From assembly GCA_037576215.1 (NCBI GenBank), contig JBANDB010000002.1, positions 5,394,001 to 5,458,000 of the forward strand: DNA of 64,000 nucleotides. The letters are read 5' to 3'. The notes below the pieces were generated by a model. The model saw only the letters and a program-made list of their open reading frames with translations. It searched no databases and was not told where the DNA came from. This DNA is from Armillaria gallica. Lineage: Eukaryota; Basidiomycota; Agaricomycetes; Agaricales; Physalacriaceae. A program made the translations under genes and the position numbers. Of this stretch, positions 23,863 to 36,248 are shown in pieces. How positions within the stretch are numbered: position 1 is the stretch's first letter; each line of letters opens with the position of its first letter.

Positions 23863-25608
23863 TCAATTGTGATATCGATGTTGAACGTCGGACATGTCGA
23901 ATTCATATTGTAAATTATTTGTCCTACCTTTTGCAGCTGCTTCTTGTCTATATTGCTTTGGGATGAATGCCAACCCGACCAAGTACAACAGAGGTACCAC
24001 CTAAATTATGCGACCAGACGTAAATGGCACTGTATAGATACGAGGAACAAGAGCGTACCACCACCCAGATATACCAAACGACGTCGGCGCCTTTGGCAAT
24101 ATCACCGCGCCCGGTGGTATTCGGCCATTCAGTTTTATATCCCGTCCGGACTTGATAGAACGCCAAAGCAATGATGAACAACCCGAAGATAGCGTGGAAG
24201 AAATTTTGCAGGGGCCGACCAGTGGACCTCTTGGGCTTAACCCAATGAATGAAGGCACCTAAAGCACACTGCACCCAGTACAGCACAAATATGGCGACGC
24301 CCCATTGCTACGAAAAGCAGCTGTCAGAACATTAACACGGGCCGTCGGCAGCGAGGCATACCTTGTGGTCATCATCTAAATGAAGAGACTCGGAAGAACT
24401 CACACTTTGCACGCCCAGGGCAAACCCAACAATGATTAGAGGACCAGCTAAATTGCACGATCTTCTTAGAAACGAGGTGGAGGACATAAACAATCCAACT
24501 TACAAATTGCAAACTGGGATATCCAATGTCCTGTATACCATTTTGGCGTGAACGTTCTAACATACCGCGCAAGTAACGATCCGAAGGGAAGGAAAAACAA
24601 GAAGCCGACGACACAGAGAATGGCATGCGCTATAATCATGCGTTGGTACGGTTGTAAAGGAATACTAAGTGAAGAAGGAGGCCGGGTTGTCCCAGAAGTG
24701 CTGTCCGGAGATGACGCAGAACCAGTCGGCGTCGTAGACAAAGTTCCCGCCAAGTTTAATTGCAAGGTACCGTCATCAATATGTTGCTGAATATTAGCGC
24801 TCGCGCTAGAAGATCCCGGATTGTTTCGCCCGAAAGCGTAAATGACACTTTCACTCGTATCGCCGTTTGCCTAGAAGAGGAAGAAATAGATAAGCGAATC
24901 TGGGAATGATTAAAGAGGAATATGCCGCACATCAACGGTAAACGCGAATCTGGTTTCTGATCCCGATGTCTAGAAGAATATAGTGTTATTAATGGCAAAC
25001 ACAAAGGCATTTGTGCGGCGGCGCTTACGGTGCTGGCACTCTCTGCTAAGGTTGCGACTCGGTCGGGGTTACTGACTACCTGGGGCGTTGAATGACCGCT
25101 GGCCTCCCGTTGGGACACCGTTATGGTTCCATCGCTGTTGGACCACATGATGATCATTGGCGAATTTGACATTTGGTTACCAAACCCCCTAGAGATGTCG
25201 ATGAGATGGGGGTAGTACAAACTCAACACAGGAGACCTACATTCCCATCCATCCAACGGTTTGCGTACTGGATAGGACGTCTATAGAACAACCATTACTC
25301 TCACGAAGTAACGATGATGGAAAGAAATGATCTAACATTGTACGGAGGTTCCGTTCACCGTGGCTTCGACACACATGGTCTGAAAGGTCATACTTAGGAG
25401 AGGGGGAAAGCTGTTGGGCAGAAAGACACGTACAGTACCACATTTCGAGTCTCCGGTTACCGATGACTGTCTAGCCTCAAGATCCTGTAAGGTGTTTTAG
25501 AGACGAGCGCGATCGATACGAAGAAGAAAGCACATTTTTAGATATAGCAGCTACTGCACTAATGAGTGAGACCAGGAGAAGAGCGGGAGGGAAATGCATG
25601 GGCACCAT
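23863..25608 (-). CDS. DOMON-cytochrome b561 membrane haem protein, copy B
   Basis: Same architecture as copy A. The signal peptide MVPMHFPPALLLVSLISAVA (ATG at 25608; an in-frame ATG at 25599 is also possible) is followed by the DOMON domain with RQSSVTGDSKCG, MCVEATVNGTSVQ, TVGWMGMGFGNQMSNSPMII, MWSNSDGTITVSQREASG and the probable haem His in IQQHIDDGTLQL. The b561 core carries AHAILCVVGFLFFLPFGSLL, TGHWISQF, SLHLDDDHKQWG, FIHWVKPKRS and FFHAIFGLFIIALAFYQV. The last exon reads VVPLLYLVGLAFIPKQY and ends in HRYHN. Its introns fall at the same places as in copy A, so the pair arose by DNA duplication. Compared with copy A the linker between the two domains is longer and Ser/Thr/Pro-rich. It probably acts in transmembrane electron transfer (ascorbate or quinone partner unknown). 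Confidence 0.9.
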
Positions 25609-25926
25609 CAGAATTTACGTGCCACTTTATATATACGGCGGAACTGATTGGTTGGCGCGGTAACCTGTTTGACATCTCGGTCAATACGGATATCCATTGT
25701 ATGTGTAGATGATCGAGGACCTTACTTCATTTTATCTCCTTCCGTTGTCACGCTGTTCAATATCATCATCAAAAGGGACGAAAACGAGCCGAATGCCACA
25801 GCCCACCGTTTCGTTTACGAACGAAATTCCGATCCGCAGCAATTGTCCCTTCCCACGCAGGCATACAAAGAGCATACTAGTTAAATACTACTTGGCGCCA
25901 CGAAAAGGCAGTGAAGTACACGTGCT
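25609..25926. other. Intergenic
   Basis: Promoter region of DOMON-b561 copy B and the 3' end of the API5-like gene. Nothing else was seen. Confidence 0.5.
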
Positions 25927-28132
25927 TTACCAACGCTTCTGCTTGCCGCGACTTCCGAACGTATCTCCCATTCCCGATATGTTGTTTCTTTCTGACTCTA
26001 GACGATCAATGAGTGAGGGCGGGGGTCGCTGCTGTTGTCGACCCGTCCCCACGACGCTCGCTGATTCCATCTTGGCAGCACCTTTAATGCTGTAGCCACC
26101 TTGGGGAGGACCGTCGACATCCATGCTGTTATCTGGTGGTCGCTGCTGCGGAGTGCGCCTAGCACTTTGTTCAATTGGGTCCCGTGGCGAATGCGATGCA
26201 GAATCAGCTAAACGGTTCAGTAGTGATAATCCGGGTCCATTCCCTGTTTTCGCCCTTTTCTGATACCTTGGCGGGTCTTCACGAGGGGAATTACGCTTGC
26301 TTGGATTGGCTTGGGGAGACGCATCCCTGACTATATGATCGGCATCTCGACTGGATATCCTCATTTTGCGCGATACATCTACTGATGCCCTGGCGGCTGG
26401 CCTCGGCGGCAATGATGCCGGTATATTTGTTACGTTAGATGGACCGGTAGTGGCGGTGGGGGTCAGGACCTCTGTGGGCGCTAGAGACTGATGAAACAGA
26501 AGAGACAACGTCGGACACAAGCGACAAAAATGAGAAATGGCCCACTGCGAACCCTGATGAGTAACTGAAGTGCCTGATTTGACGTCTTGGCAGACAAGGC
26601 TTGCACAGCCGAATTAATTGATGTGGGGACAGTCCAATGTGGGTCTTGCTGCGCTTTACGCTGCCAAGCATCTCATCAGAGAAGGAAAAGAGTCATGGAA
26701 GGGTACTCACTTGTATACACGAATTCAACAGCAGCTCGCAGGCTTTGCTAGATCGCTCGATTGTGTCGACGGAACTGCCTAGACGCTATAAGGAGGACAC
26801 ATCAGCAGAAAAGTACTCGTTTGAGTAAAGATATAACCTCGAAGAAAATGGGGGAAACATCAACGACGGCATAAACTTGTTTTTGTAGTTGCTCTCGCTC
26901 CGGTGGTCGGGTATTTTTGAGATCTTCTTCGCAGGCTGCCAAAATTTCAGCTAATTGACAGAGAACTAGTGTCTGATCATCTTGGGACAATCTCATCAGC
27001 GTTATTTTGGATGTCAGGGTGCCATAGTAAAATTTGAGGAGGTCCAGAGGCGATGAAATTTTCTTGTCGACCGTCAGATGATGGGCCAAACTGAGGTAGG
27101 ATCTTATCGTTGGTGACAACGGGGAACGCTTGAGGTCTGATGCTTCAAGTTTCCGTATCATCGCTTGAAGGAGGAGATCACCCTGAAGGGAACGCGAACT
27201 AAACATGGACAAAGGGAGTATGTGTTCTCGAATAAATGATGCAGCTTCGTTATCAGCCAATCGTGGTATAGCCTGATGAAATGGGTAACAGAAGAGGAAA
27301 GATGACAAGAATAACGTACGAGTGTAAGCCCCTCGGCGAATTGGTTATTGAGCTTGGGGTTTTGATTGATAGTTTCTTTGGCTTCGTTCGTCATAAACGC
27401 GAGCACGAGTCCACGTAATCGTTCCCTTATGGCTATTTCCTCTTGGTCCATACTGTCGTCAGCAGGGACAATTTGGTCAAATAGTACGCCAAGGGTAACG
27501 GAAGGAGCCATGACCAAGTGTTCCCTTAAGGCAGTCTTGATTACAGTAACTTCTTCAGGCTCCTCTAAAAATTGTGGGATGAAGGAGTGGAAGATTTTGT
27601 GAAGAATTGATAGCTACCACTCTGAAGCAACTGCAACAACACGTCCGTATTTCGTTTCACCCAGTCGTTATCGGCCGCTGAAAGTCCCGTAATTGCGTTA
27701 TATCCTTCTGTTCTAACCTAATCCTCTCATATAAACCCGTCAATGTTTTAGAAAGCACTGGAACGTACTTTGCTAGACTGATCTTCACAGATATCATACA
27801 CCGCATTGATAGCGTCCTCCTCGAGCTCAGGGAAGTCGGCGAAGAAAAATTTGATGTTTTGGGCGGCAAGAATCTTGAAATGAGCACTAGAGGAATGTGC
27901 GAGGTCGATAAGTTTCTGCAGAGCTGCCTTCCTGGGCTATCGTACCATCAGCTCAAGTCTGATAAAACTAAGAAACAACTCACCGGAGAACCCTTTTCAG
28001 TACTCTCCTTTGCCCGTCGGAGTAACACTACGAGAGAGTTAGCGACAATTTTTGTAACCCTGCTGCTTTGACGGACAATTGATTTCCCGTTCCTGGTCTT
28101 TCTGGTTTCTCTCCGTGGCCATGGCGCACTCG
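25927..28132 (-). CDS. API5: Apoptosis inhibitor 5-like (API5) HEAT-repeat nuclear protein
   Basis: API5 proteins are alpha-helical HEAT/ARM-like scaffolds in the nucleus, linked in animals to cell survival and in plants to mRNA export/THO; the fungal role is little studied. ATG at 28132 gives MATERNQKDQEREIN, joined by a 49-nt intron (with a CTAAC branch site) to LLLRRAKESTEKGSP and then RKAALQKLIDLAHSSSAHFK, ILAAQNIKFFFADFPELEED and AINAVYDICEDQSSKVRI, which match the API5 N-terminal helices. Then come DWVKRNTDVLLQLLQS, APSVTLGVLFDQIVPADD, PRLADNEAASFIREHILPLS and SPLDLLKFYYGTLTSKITLM. The C-terminal quarter is disordered, basic and Pro-rich (KRNSPREDPPRYQKRAKTG) with a likely nuclear signal, ending GDTFGSRGKQKRW. 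Several short introns; no frame damage seen. Confidence 0.85.
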
Positions 28133-28494
28133 GAATCCAAGACAAGTCGCAGCGACGTCCAGTAAGTTTACCCTTAATTTTTGGATTTCGGATAGCCTCC
28201 AGCTTGTCGGGCGCTGGTAAAAGCCTTGCGAGAGGAAATGTCCACGAAACGATGAGAAGACAGGAAAACGTTGTCCGCAGATTGCAGTCCAACGGTCGAC
28301 GACGACAGCTTCCAGAAAGTTTGATCACGTGATCTTGTCAACGGAAAATACTATTTTATTTATGCAGATCTTGAATCGATACTCACTCACACGAAGGGGC
28401 ACAAAAGGATAAATGTAAATGGAAATTGTCAGAAAAAAAGAACTGGTCAAGTACCTCAGTTCAAGTCAGTGGTCATTAATTATTAACGGGTATC
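28133..28494. other. Intergenic
   Basis: API5-like promoter and 3' flank of the ArAE-type transporter gene. No feature was recognised. Confidence 0.5.
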
Positions 28495-31400
28495 CTAGGC
28501 ATAGCTAATTCTGCGACTCTCCTCCTCATCCATAAACAGAGCCGTAAACTCATCTGCTGTCTGTCCTATGACCCCGAACGCATCCTGTAAGGTACGCCCC
28601 AATGACTCGAGTTCTTGGGTGACGCCTTTCATTGTCAAAGCATACGCAAAGAAAAGCAGCTGCCTTGATCCTTTGATATCGCGATTTCGGACAACGTCAA
28701 GTCTCCTGATAGCATCCACCTGTTCGAGGAAGATCAGATTTTGCTATATACAATACGAAGATAACGCACCAGTCGTTCTCGAGACTTCTCTGCAGGTGGA
28801 AGATATGGAGGTAACGGAGCTTTTAGTCGAAACGCTGAAGCTAACGTTGAAAGGTACAGAATGATGTTTCCGACCATTTCGTGTCTTTCCTTGTTGACTG
28901 GGAGGATAAAATCTTGACGAACACTCTGTGAAAACGGATCCGTCAATACTCGCTGCTTAGTATATTACGCATTTTTCTACTTGCCGTATACCATTCCTCG
29001 CGTGTCGTAACACATCGCATACTATGCAATCGGTCCAAAATCGTTTGCAGGCTGGTCAATACCCCCCGGTACAGCGTTACAGGAAAAGGACCTTTCAATC
29101 GAGGTTCATGCTGCGTCTGAGCTAACAACCCTTGCAGTTCTATCAGCTTGATCTGCAAATGAAGTTCCCTGAAAACCATTGAGAAGAGGTCACCGACATT
29201 TATAACACACTCACATAGCCATAAATTCCTGGACAGAATTGTTCAATGTCGTACGACCGGATGGATGACCAGACCCAAGCAGGACAACGTCCTCAGTGGA
29301 GGCGGCGTGTGAGTCATCATCATCAGATTCTTCGCGATATTCCGGGGCAAACGAATTTGCCGCGACGAGCCTGGTATATAGCCATCCGATATTCAAACAG
29401 AATCTGCTGAAAACGTCAGCGGCGTCTTTTTCCGATATGCCATCTAGCGACATACTCTCCCAATGCCTTGCTAAGCTCCCGCCTAGCCTCAGACGGCCAC
29501 CAGAATCGTGCAACGAGTGCTGCATAGAGTACCCCTGCGGTGACAGCTAGAGCACGATGCCATGCGACGGAGACTACCGATACATCTTTTTGCCGTATAT
29601 TGTAACTACACCAGAGTTTAGCAACATGGGACGAACAAATCTCAGGCTGCTCACCAATACAAACAAGTCAAGTTATACGTGAGGAGCGCAAAACGAGCGG
29701 CAGAGAGATGTGCTGGTTTCGCAACGATAACATAGAAGCATGGGAGTGAGTAGAGCCCGCCGAATATCACAAGGGCAATTGCATTTTCTGGGAATAACGA
29801 GTATGTGGCCGCCGCGACAGCCGCTCCAACCCTGCGGACAATATGAAACAACGAAGCGTATGAAAAAGATGTGTGCTTACAAAGTCCACAGCACACGATT
29901 GAAACTGATGAGATTGGTCTACAACATTCCAATGTCAGTTGAGGTAAAGCAACGTGGGAGAAACGGGCTACTCACCGCACCAATAGTCGGCGATATGACA
30001 ACGAAGAACTGAGTGCAAGTTAGGTCCCCGCCCAAGCAACGGCAAAGGAAAATAGCCTACCGAGATGAGCGCCCAATCACCATAATACTCCAAAAAGATA
30101 GGCCGGGTCGCGTCGAAAAAGGCAGGTGCAGAGAGTAAAGCGGTGGCCATACCCGTCTTAACAGCAAATTTGGCGTCTCTTTCTGTCATTCGAGTACCGA
30201 AAGCCCATAATCCCTGCTTCATCCGGCCGATGAAATTTAAGTTGCTCCGGGCGGGCGTCAGAACCGTGTTGGGCGCATGGGGTCGTACTTTCGGGAAAGA
30301 GGGTCGTCTACGCCCCTCTGTCCCAGTGATATATGAAGCTTACAGCAAACGTCAGAATGCATCGAAACGGACATGAAAAGGTGCCATACATAGCCTCCGT
30401 TTCAGCGTAGACCTTCTCTTCCTTCCGTCTGGAGTGCGCTTCGATTTGGAAAATAATTTTGCCAACAGTGTCTTGATTGAGGTATACGCCGAGTGCCAGT
30501 ACCCTTTCCAGTTCACATGCTGCTGCTCCAGGGTGTAGATACGTTCCACGGCATCGACGAGAGAGATCAACTCTGTAGAAAACTCCTGCAAGGTGAAGAT
30601 AAAACTGTAACGGGTATTAATCAGAGTGAGCAACAAAGCAAGAGACAGTAAATGCTCACAAGTACACTAAAAAGATGTTCTCGTTATCCGATGCGGCGGG
30701 CATAGCATTCTCCTTGTCCTCAGACCCGGAAATGATACTGGCTCGACTCGCACTCAAACCTCCCGTTTCGACTGCATCGGCATGAGACAAGTCACTCTTC
30801 CGATATATCCGCATGACGGCATGATTCGACGTGCTCTCGAAGCGCATCAAAGCCCTTTCGATCCCGTCAATCAACTCCAAGAATTCCTGGGGTTGAATCA
30901 CATCTGCTGCCGTATTCTCACGTACACGGGACTTGACGACTGACTCCCGCAAACGCTTCAACGATGATGTGCACGTTGACTAAACATTTCAACTCAGCTG
31001 GCGAGCCAAAATTGTTCAAAGCTGACTTACCGATAGTGCTTTTAGTGGCGGGCCCAAATCATCCACGAGATCGCCAAACATCACCGCTGCCGCCTTCAAC
31101 ATCGCAGTCTCCTCATCATCTTCAGCATTATCACTATCCAACATTTTACTCTTGCCGTTCCCGTTCCGTCTACTATGATGTCTTCTCCGCTTGACAACTC
31201 CAGCCTTGATTAGATCGTATTGCAGCCGTGTGCCACTCCTCAGCCCATTGAGGTGCTGAGCGAGGCGATTGAGACAATCCACGGCATCCTCGTATGCTTT
31301 CCTCCTCTGGTCACCCTTTGTCGATGTCGGAACGGCATGACCGTTTCCTGATCCAGGAGCGGGAAGCTTGACTCGGCCCGAAAACTGCCATTCACTTTTT

Positions 31401-33020
31401 GCCTCTTTGAGATTCTTCTTCAGGCTGGTGAAACTATTCTGGTGATTTTCGACGGCGCGCTGAATCTTTTCTTGACTGGGATGGTGGGGTGATTCTTCTA
31501 GTAAGAACGTGTTTGTTAGCATATCCAGAAGGGTGGAGAAAGAGTCAAGAGTTTTCGTCATGTTCGTCTGGAGATTCGTGGTAGCAGATTGAGGCCAGAT
31601 GAAGAAGCAAACGAGATTGGAGATTGCGGTACCACAGAAGACGATGAAGGAGACTTGAAGGAGTGTTTGCCAGCCGCCCTCCTTGACCAGCCTGCAGTTT
31701 TCTTGTCAGTCGAGCGATAAAATCTTGGAACCACACTTACACCACGAAAAGGATAATGGCGATCATGCTACAAGCTAGGTTTCAGATGAGACTTGATGCT
31801 CGTAAAATTGCAAGCTATACGCTCACCCGTGTTGAATTGAGGATTAGCCTATTCATATAGCTAGTTAGAAGTTGCTAACCCTGAGACTGAACGACATACC
31901 ATCCAGACTTTCAACCAAGCCAAGATACTCATGCCGACGCCTACCCAAAGGATGACGAATGTGTCGGCGAGCCATTCCCAGCCAGGTTTGACCTCAAGCC
32001 ACCAGAACAGAGACATGGTAGCCAAGGACACAAATGCCGCATAAAACAAACCAAAGATACAGAATGTGTCCGCTTCAATCATACCGCCCATTGTCTTCGC
32101 GGGGTTATAATAGACGGCGCTACATAGAAAATTAGTAAGCAAGATGCAAGCCAAACGAGATATACTTACACTGTTGCAACCATATGTCCACTGGGAAGAG
32201 GTATGCGATCATTCGAACCGTACGTAACGAGGTCACTTATCAGGCCAGAGAGATGGGGTGAATAGGTGAAAAGGGAGGCAAGGACATATGCCAATGCGCA
32301 TTTAACGACATTACGGTATACTAATGGTATTGTGGGTATCGTGTACCACTTTCGAGTCGGTACGGGTGTATCAGATGAGGTAAGATGGTTCTTGGTGATA
32401 GTGGACGTAGAGCTCTCCGAATCAGAGTCGTATTCGTCCGAACGCGAGTCCTCATCAGAGTCACTGACGTCCTGATGGTCGGAAACAACAGAGAAACGGC
32501 GGTGATGAGCATCCTCTTCCACAACAGGAGACTGGACTTGGGTCTGGTTATTGGGATCTATGAAGCTCTGCCGTGATGAAAGACTGGAGTCTCGACTGGT
32601 GTAGGATCGGGGAGTATTGCTCTTCCTGCTTGTCCGACGGTGGAGCTGAGTGCTACCGCTCGGACTCCCAAGTTGGCCTTCATTCTCCATTAGTTGTCCG
32701 AAGACAGACCATTGGTGCTCTCGTGGAGTGTGGAACAGAAAATTCGACGCTGCGCGGGACACGGTATTGGCTCGTGGGCGGTTGGTGTGCGATGACGAAA
32801 TGCTTCGGCTCATAGTGGGTCGCGCCGTCGACGAGGGCATAGTTGGAATTGGACGTGGAGCCGTGCTGGACGACCGTTGCACATCGCTTTGGCCCATCTG
32901 GTCCGGTGAACCCACGAATTGCTGCTGATTCCTGTTGAGACTTGCCGGACTAGACCATGTTCGCGACGCAGCTGAGTGGGGGAAGTCTCGGTCCTCGATA
33001 TCTCTGCTCACGGAAGACAT
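28495..33020 (-). CDS. Large multispan membrane protein, aromatic-acid-exporter-like (ER transporter 6TM / DUF2421 type)
   Basis: Protein of over 1,000 residues in many exons. The N-terminal 200 residues are disordered, Ser/Arg-rich with an acidic stretch (SDSDEDSRSDEYDSDSES). The first membrane block follows: NVVKCALAYVLASLFTYSP, GSNDRIPLPSGHMVATV, FCIFGLFYAAFVSLATMSLF and QVSFIVFCGTAISNLVCFFI. A long cytosolic coiled domain comes next (HHPSQEKIQRAVENHQNSFT, then LKRLRESVVKSR). The second membrane block is KQGLWAFGTRMTERDAKFAV, GDWALISFFVVISPTIGATN, VGAAVAAATYSLF and AIALVIFGGLYSLPCFYVIV. The C-terminal domain ends ADEFTALFMDEEESRRISYA. This two-block layout with a middle cytosolic domain is that of fungal relatives of FUSC/ArAE transporters (brefeldin-A-sensitivity/DUF2421 proteins). 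Substrate unknown. The start ATG at 33020 lies 11 residues before the basic Ser-rich region; there is no signal peptide. Confidence 0.88.
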
Positions 33021-33404
33021 TTACAAGAGTGTCGAAGGGGCGGTCGGAATACCTTGACTTGTCGGTAAGCTGAGAGCTCCTAGGTGTCGCGACCGCGACC
33101 ACGACGCATACACGCACGCACCTTGAGGCACTCTACAGCGTCAATACCGTCCTTGATGTTGTCAGACGATGCTCAATGAAGGCGCGAGCGGGATGATGGG
33201 GGAAGGAAGTAAGGTTCTCTTTTTGGATGCCGTCAGTGGTGACACTCGTGACATCCCACCATACTCGCGCCCAGCCCCACTCGTAAGACTCAGCATCCTT
33301 GCCAAGCTTTGGGACATTCAGTTTCAAGTTCAATCTTGTGTATTGAAATTTACTACGCAGTATCACCGGATAAAGCATACTTAGAGTTTACACTGCCATC
33401 CACC
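33021..33404. other. Intergenic
   Basis: Promoter of the transporter gene and 3' flank of the Hpm1 gene. Nothing else was recognised. Confidence 0.5.
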
Positions 33405-34673
33405 TTATGGCCATTGAATTCTCATTATCTTCCGCCCAACGCCCACTTTCTGTTCCCAAACTGTCTCCACTCTTCCTTCCTTCTCTTCTACGGCTTCGAC
33501 AAAACTTGTGACGCCTCCACCTACGCCAAAATAGAAAATTTTGGCTGCAACCAGACACAAGAATGACGAGTCATGCTTTCCATCAGAGATAGACAGTCGG
33601 GATGTCAAGCTGTCCACCGTGGGCGATACTGATCGCAACAAATCTATCAAGGACCCCACACTATCCGTACGGTATATGGTTTCTGATGTGAGCACGATAT
33701 CGTACGCTCCGCCGCTTTGATGGAAGTCGAAAGAACTCCACGATCCAGAAAAGAATCGCAACCGTATCGCATATGCTTCCAGTGATGATAGGAATGCCGT
33801 CTTTAGTTCTAGTGTTATCGGAATCTCTGCATGAATGGAAGCATCGGCGGGCGGCAACGGAGTCTCGTCGGGGTTTGTAGTCGCCATATCGCGATAGGCT
33901 TTTGAGGCTGGCGACATGTCTAGTTCACAAATGAGATATAGAACATGGTTAACCCGAAAAAATGGAGCATACACCAGGCAAGGATAAGATTGGGAAGGGT
34001 GAGGAGCTCAAAGACCATGGCATTATAGTCTTGCAAATGAAGCTGGGTTTCCGTTCCGTGGGGCAAACCGGAGAATAGTTTCTGCAGGATATACACAGAC
34101 GGAACTGCAGTCCCACAACCGACCTAGTAAGACAACAGTCAGTCAGAATTTTTGAGAAATGTATAATGTATAGTTACTACGTGCCTCGAATACCCGCCGC
34201 CCTTCAAAAACTGGACTCTCTGCATGCAGATAATCAACGATATCGAGACTGCATTCCCACGTCTTCAACCCCCTTCGTATACGCCTTGAACAAGGTCAGA
34301 AGGTGCATCAAGAAAGCCTAACGCTGGCGAGTTGTCCTTCTGTTCGTCGTTCACTTCGTCATTTATAAGCTGGAATCGTGCATCGAATAGATCCCGTCGA
34401 GCAAGTGTCACATCACCGCCAGAAGACGGTATTGAAAGCGGCGAGCACGAAATAAGCGATGGCAGACAATCTACCTACGCTTTTCAGAGAGCCGATTATC
34501 AGTGCCTATTATCTGACAAGCAATAAATTATCACGGACGAGATGTTGAAGTGATATTTCGACGAAAGGATCTTGATTAATTTCTGTATTCACCGCCACCT
34601 GGGATGCAGGAGCAGAGGCTGATATATTGATGTCGTCTGCGGGGTCGTCGATGTCGAAATCAAACTTGAACAT
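33405..34673 (-). CDS. hpm1: Histidine protein methyltransferase 1 (Hpm1/METTL18 type), apparent 1-nt frameshift
   Basis: An AdoMet-dependent enzyme that methylates a histidine of ribosomal protein uL3. ATG at 34673 gives MFKFDFDIDDPADDIN. Later exons give SSGGDVTLARRDLFDARFQL and the family signature VQGVYEGG..LKTWECSLDI. An AdoMet-binding motif VGCGTAVPSVYILQKLFSGL follows, then DYNAMVFELLTLPNLILAW. The C-terminal part has RLRFFSGSWSSFDF, YDIVLTSETIYRTDS and LVAAKIFYFGVGGGVTSFVE. Two oddities. Between EGG and LKTW only five G/C bases remain (plus-strand C-run 34269-34273) where six would keep frame, so the signature is interrupted by TGA. The next intron seems to start with GC rather than GT (after RRVFE). 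All other exons stay open, so this is either a very recent mutation or a base-call error in a homopolymer. Confidence 0.82.
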
Positions 34674-34904
34674 CAATGTCGCGAAGGCGTGAAGTGGGAT
34701 ATTTTTGACAAACAAGGTTCAGCAGAAATAACAGATCACGTGCCACGACGCGCACATTTACAATGTCACACTGTCACGCGTCTTTGTCCCTTTTTAGGTT
34801 GCCGTCGTCCAGGTGCAGACGACGACGCTGTTGTTCTCTTACCACCATCATCTCCACGTAGCACCGATACCATTTGTATCCTTCTCTGAGTGTCGCTTTC
34901 CCTC
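34674..34904. promoter_or_regulatory. Divergent promoter between Hpm1 and S1/P1 nuclease
   Basis: Only 231 bp separate the two start codons of oppositely oriented genes, so this short region must serve both. No specific factor site could be assigned. Confidence 0.55.
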
Positions 34905-36248
34905 ATGAAATCCTCAGCCTGGTTATCCCTTCTCGCTGCCAGCACGGCCAGCATTCCCGGTGTTGTAGCATGGGGCGTCGTGGGTAAGAGTTGCAGTGAT
35001 TTATGACTTTGTTTCATTTATAACTGGTCGTAGGTCACGAAATTGTAGCAACCATCGCCCAAATACATCTCCATCCCGCTGTCCTTCCCAGTATCTGTCG
35101 CATACTCAACTTTACCTCAACCAACCCTAACGAGCCCGAATGCCATCTCGCACCCATTGCTGGTTGGGCTGACAGAATACGCTATCAGAAGCGCTGGTCC
35201 GCCTCTCTACATTATATTGGTGCTCTTGGTGACCACCCTTCCGACTCTTGTATCTTTCCTGGTGACCGCGGTTGGGCCGGTAGGAAAGACATAAACGTGC
35301 TTGGGGGTGTCAGGAACACTACAAATTTGGTAGAAGAATGGGTTCAGAACGATAAGGCTGGGTTTGGTGGGGACGATGATGTTGCTAACGAGGCCCTCAA
35401 GTTTTTGGTCCATTTTGTTGGTGACATGCACATGCCATTGCATTTGACTGGCAGGGATCGTGGCGGTAATTCCGTCAAGGTTAAATTTGATGGCCGTCAA
35501 ACTAGTGAGCTAGCATTTAATTTCGACGCATATATGCAGCTGACTTTGGCGTTTAGACCTTCACTCGCTTTGGGACTCTCTCCTCATCTCCAAATCGCTG
35601 CGTACGATCCCTCACAACTACACGCGGCCCCTTCCCTCTCGAACTATTGAATACAACCTTAGAGGAACCATTTATGATTCTTACATTCGTCGTATCATGT
35701 GGGAAGGTATCCTTGGGAAATGGGAAGATGAAGTCTCCAACTGGTTGACCTGCCCCACATCCAAGGGTTCTTCTTCCTCTATCCCTTTCTCCTCCTCAGG
35801 TCTTGTCTCTTCCGCTTGGCAGCAAGCCATTTCTCTCTGGAGTTGGATGAGAGGTCCCAACTGGAGCCCAGATGATACGGACGATGACACATTATGCCCT
35901 TACTATTGGGCTACTCCCATTCACGCGCTGAACTGCGAGATCATATGGCCGCCAGCGCTTGACAAACCTCCTTACAGCCGTACCAAGTTTGACCAGCTCA
36001 TTACAGGACACAAACATGGTGCTTCTGTCGAGGAAGAGCTTGCCATGTTCGACCAGCTAGCTTCAGGGGGCTCTGGTGGTCCATATTTGGAGCTCGATAC
36101 TCCCGAGTACGCTGGTGCCATCTATGATCAATGGATCATTGAGAAATTGCTTGCCCAAGGCGGGATTAGACTCGCAGGAATCTTGAACTACCTTTTCGCT
36201 CCTTTGGAAGGAAGTGAAGCTGGTTTGAGCCTCAAACATAACTATTAG
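34905..36248 (+). CDS. S1/P1-type secreted nuclease
   Basis: Zn-dependent extracellular single-strand nuclease/3'-nucleotidase. Three exons (34905-34983, 35034-35504, 35557-36248) give 413 residues. The signal peptide ends ...ASIPGVVA, so the mature enzyme starts with Trp (WGVVGHEIVA), the N-terminal Zn ligand of the family. Other metal ligands are visible: His of GHE, Asp of IAGWADRIRY, His of ASLHYIG, and the HFVGDMHMPLH segment. NLHSLWDSLLIS completes the active-site signature. Introns (34984-35033 and 35505-35556) are clean and in frame. The length is above that of the classic P1 nuclease (about 270 residues mature) because of an insertion after NWLTCPTS with Ser-rich sequence. Probable role: scavenging phosphate and nucleosides from external nucleic acid. 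Confidence is high. Confidence 0.95.
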
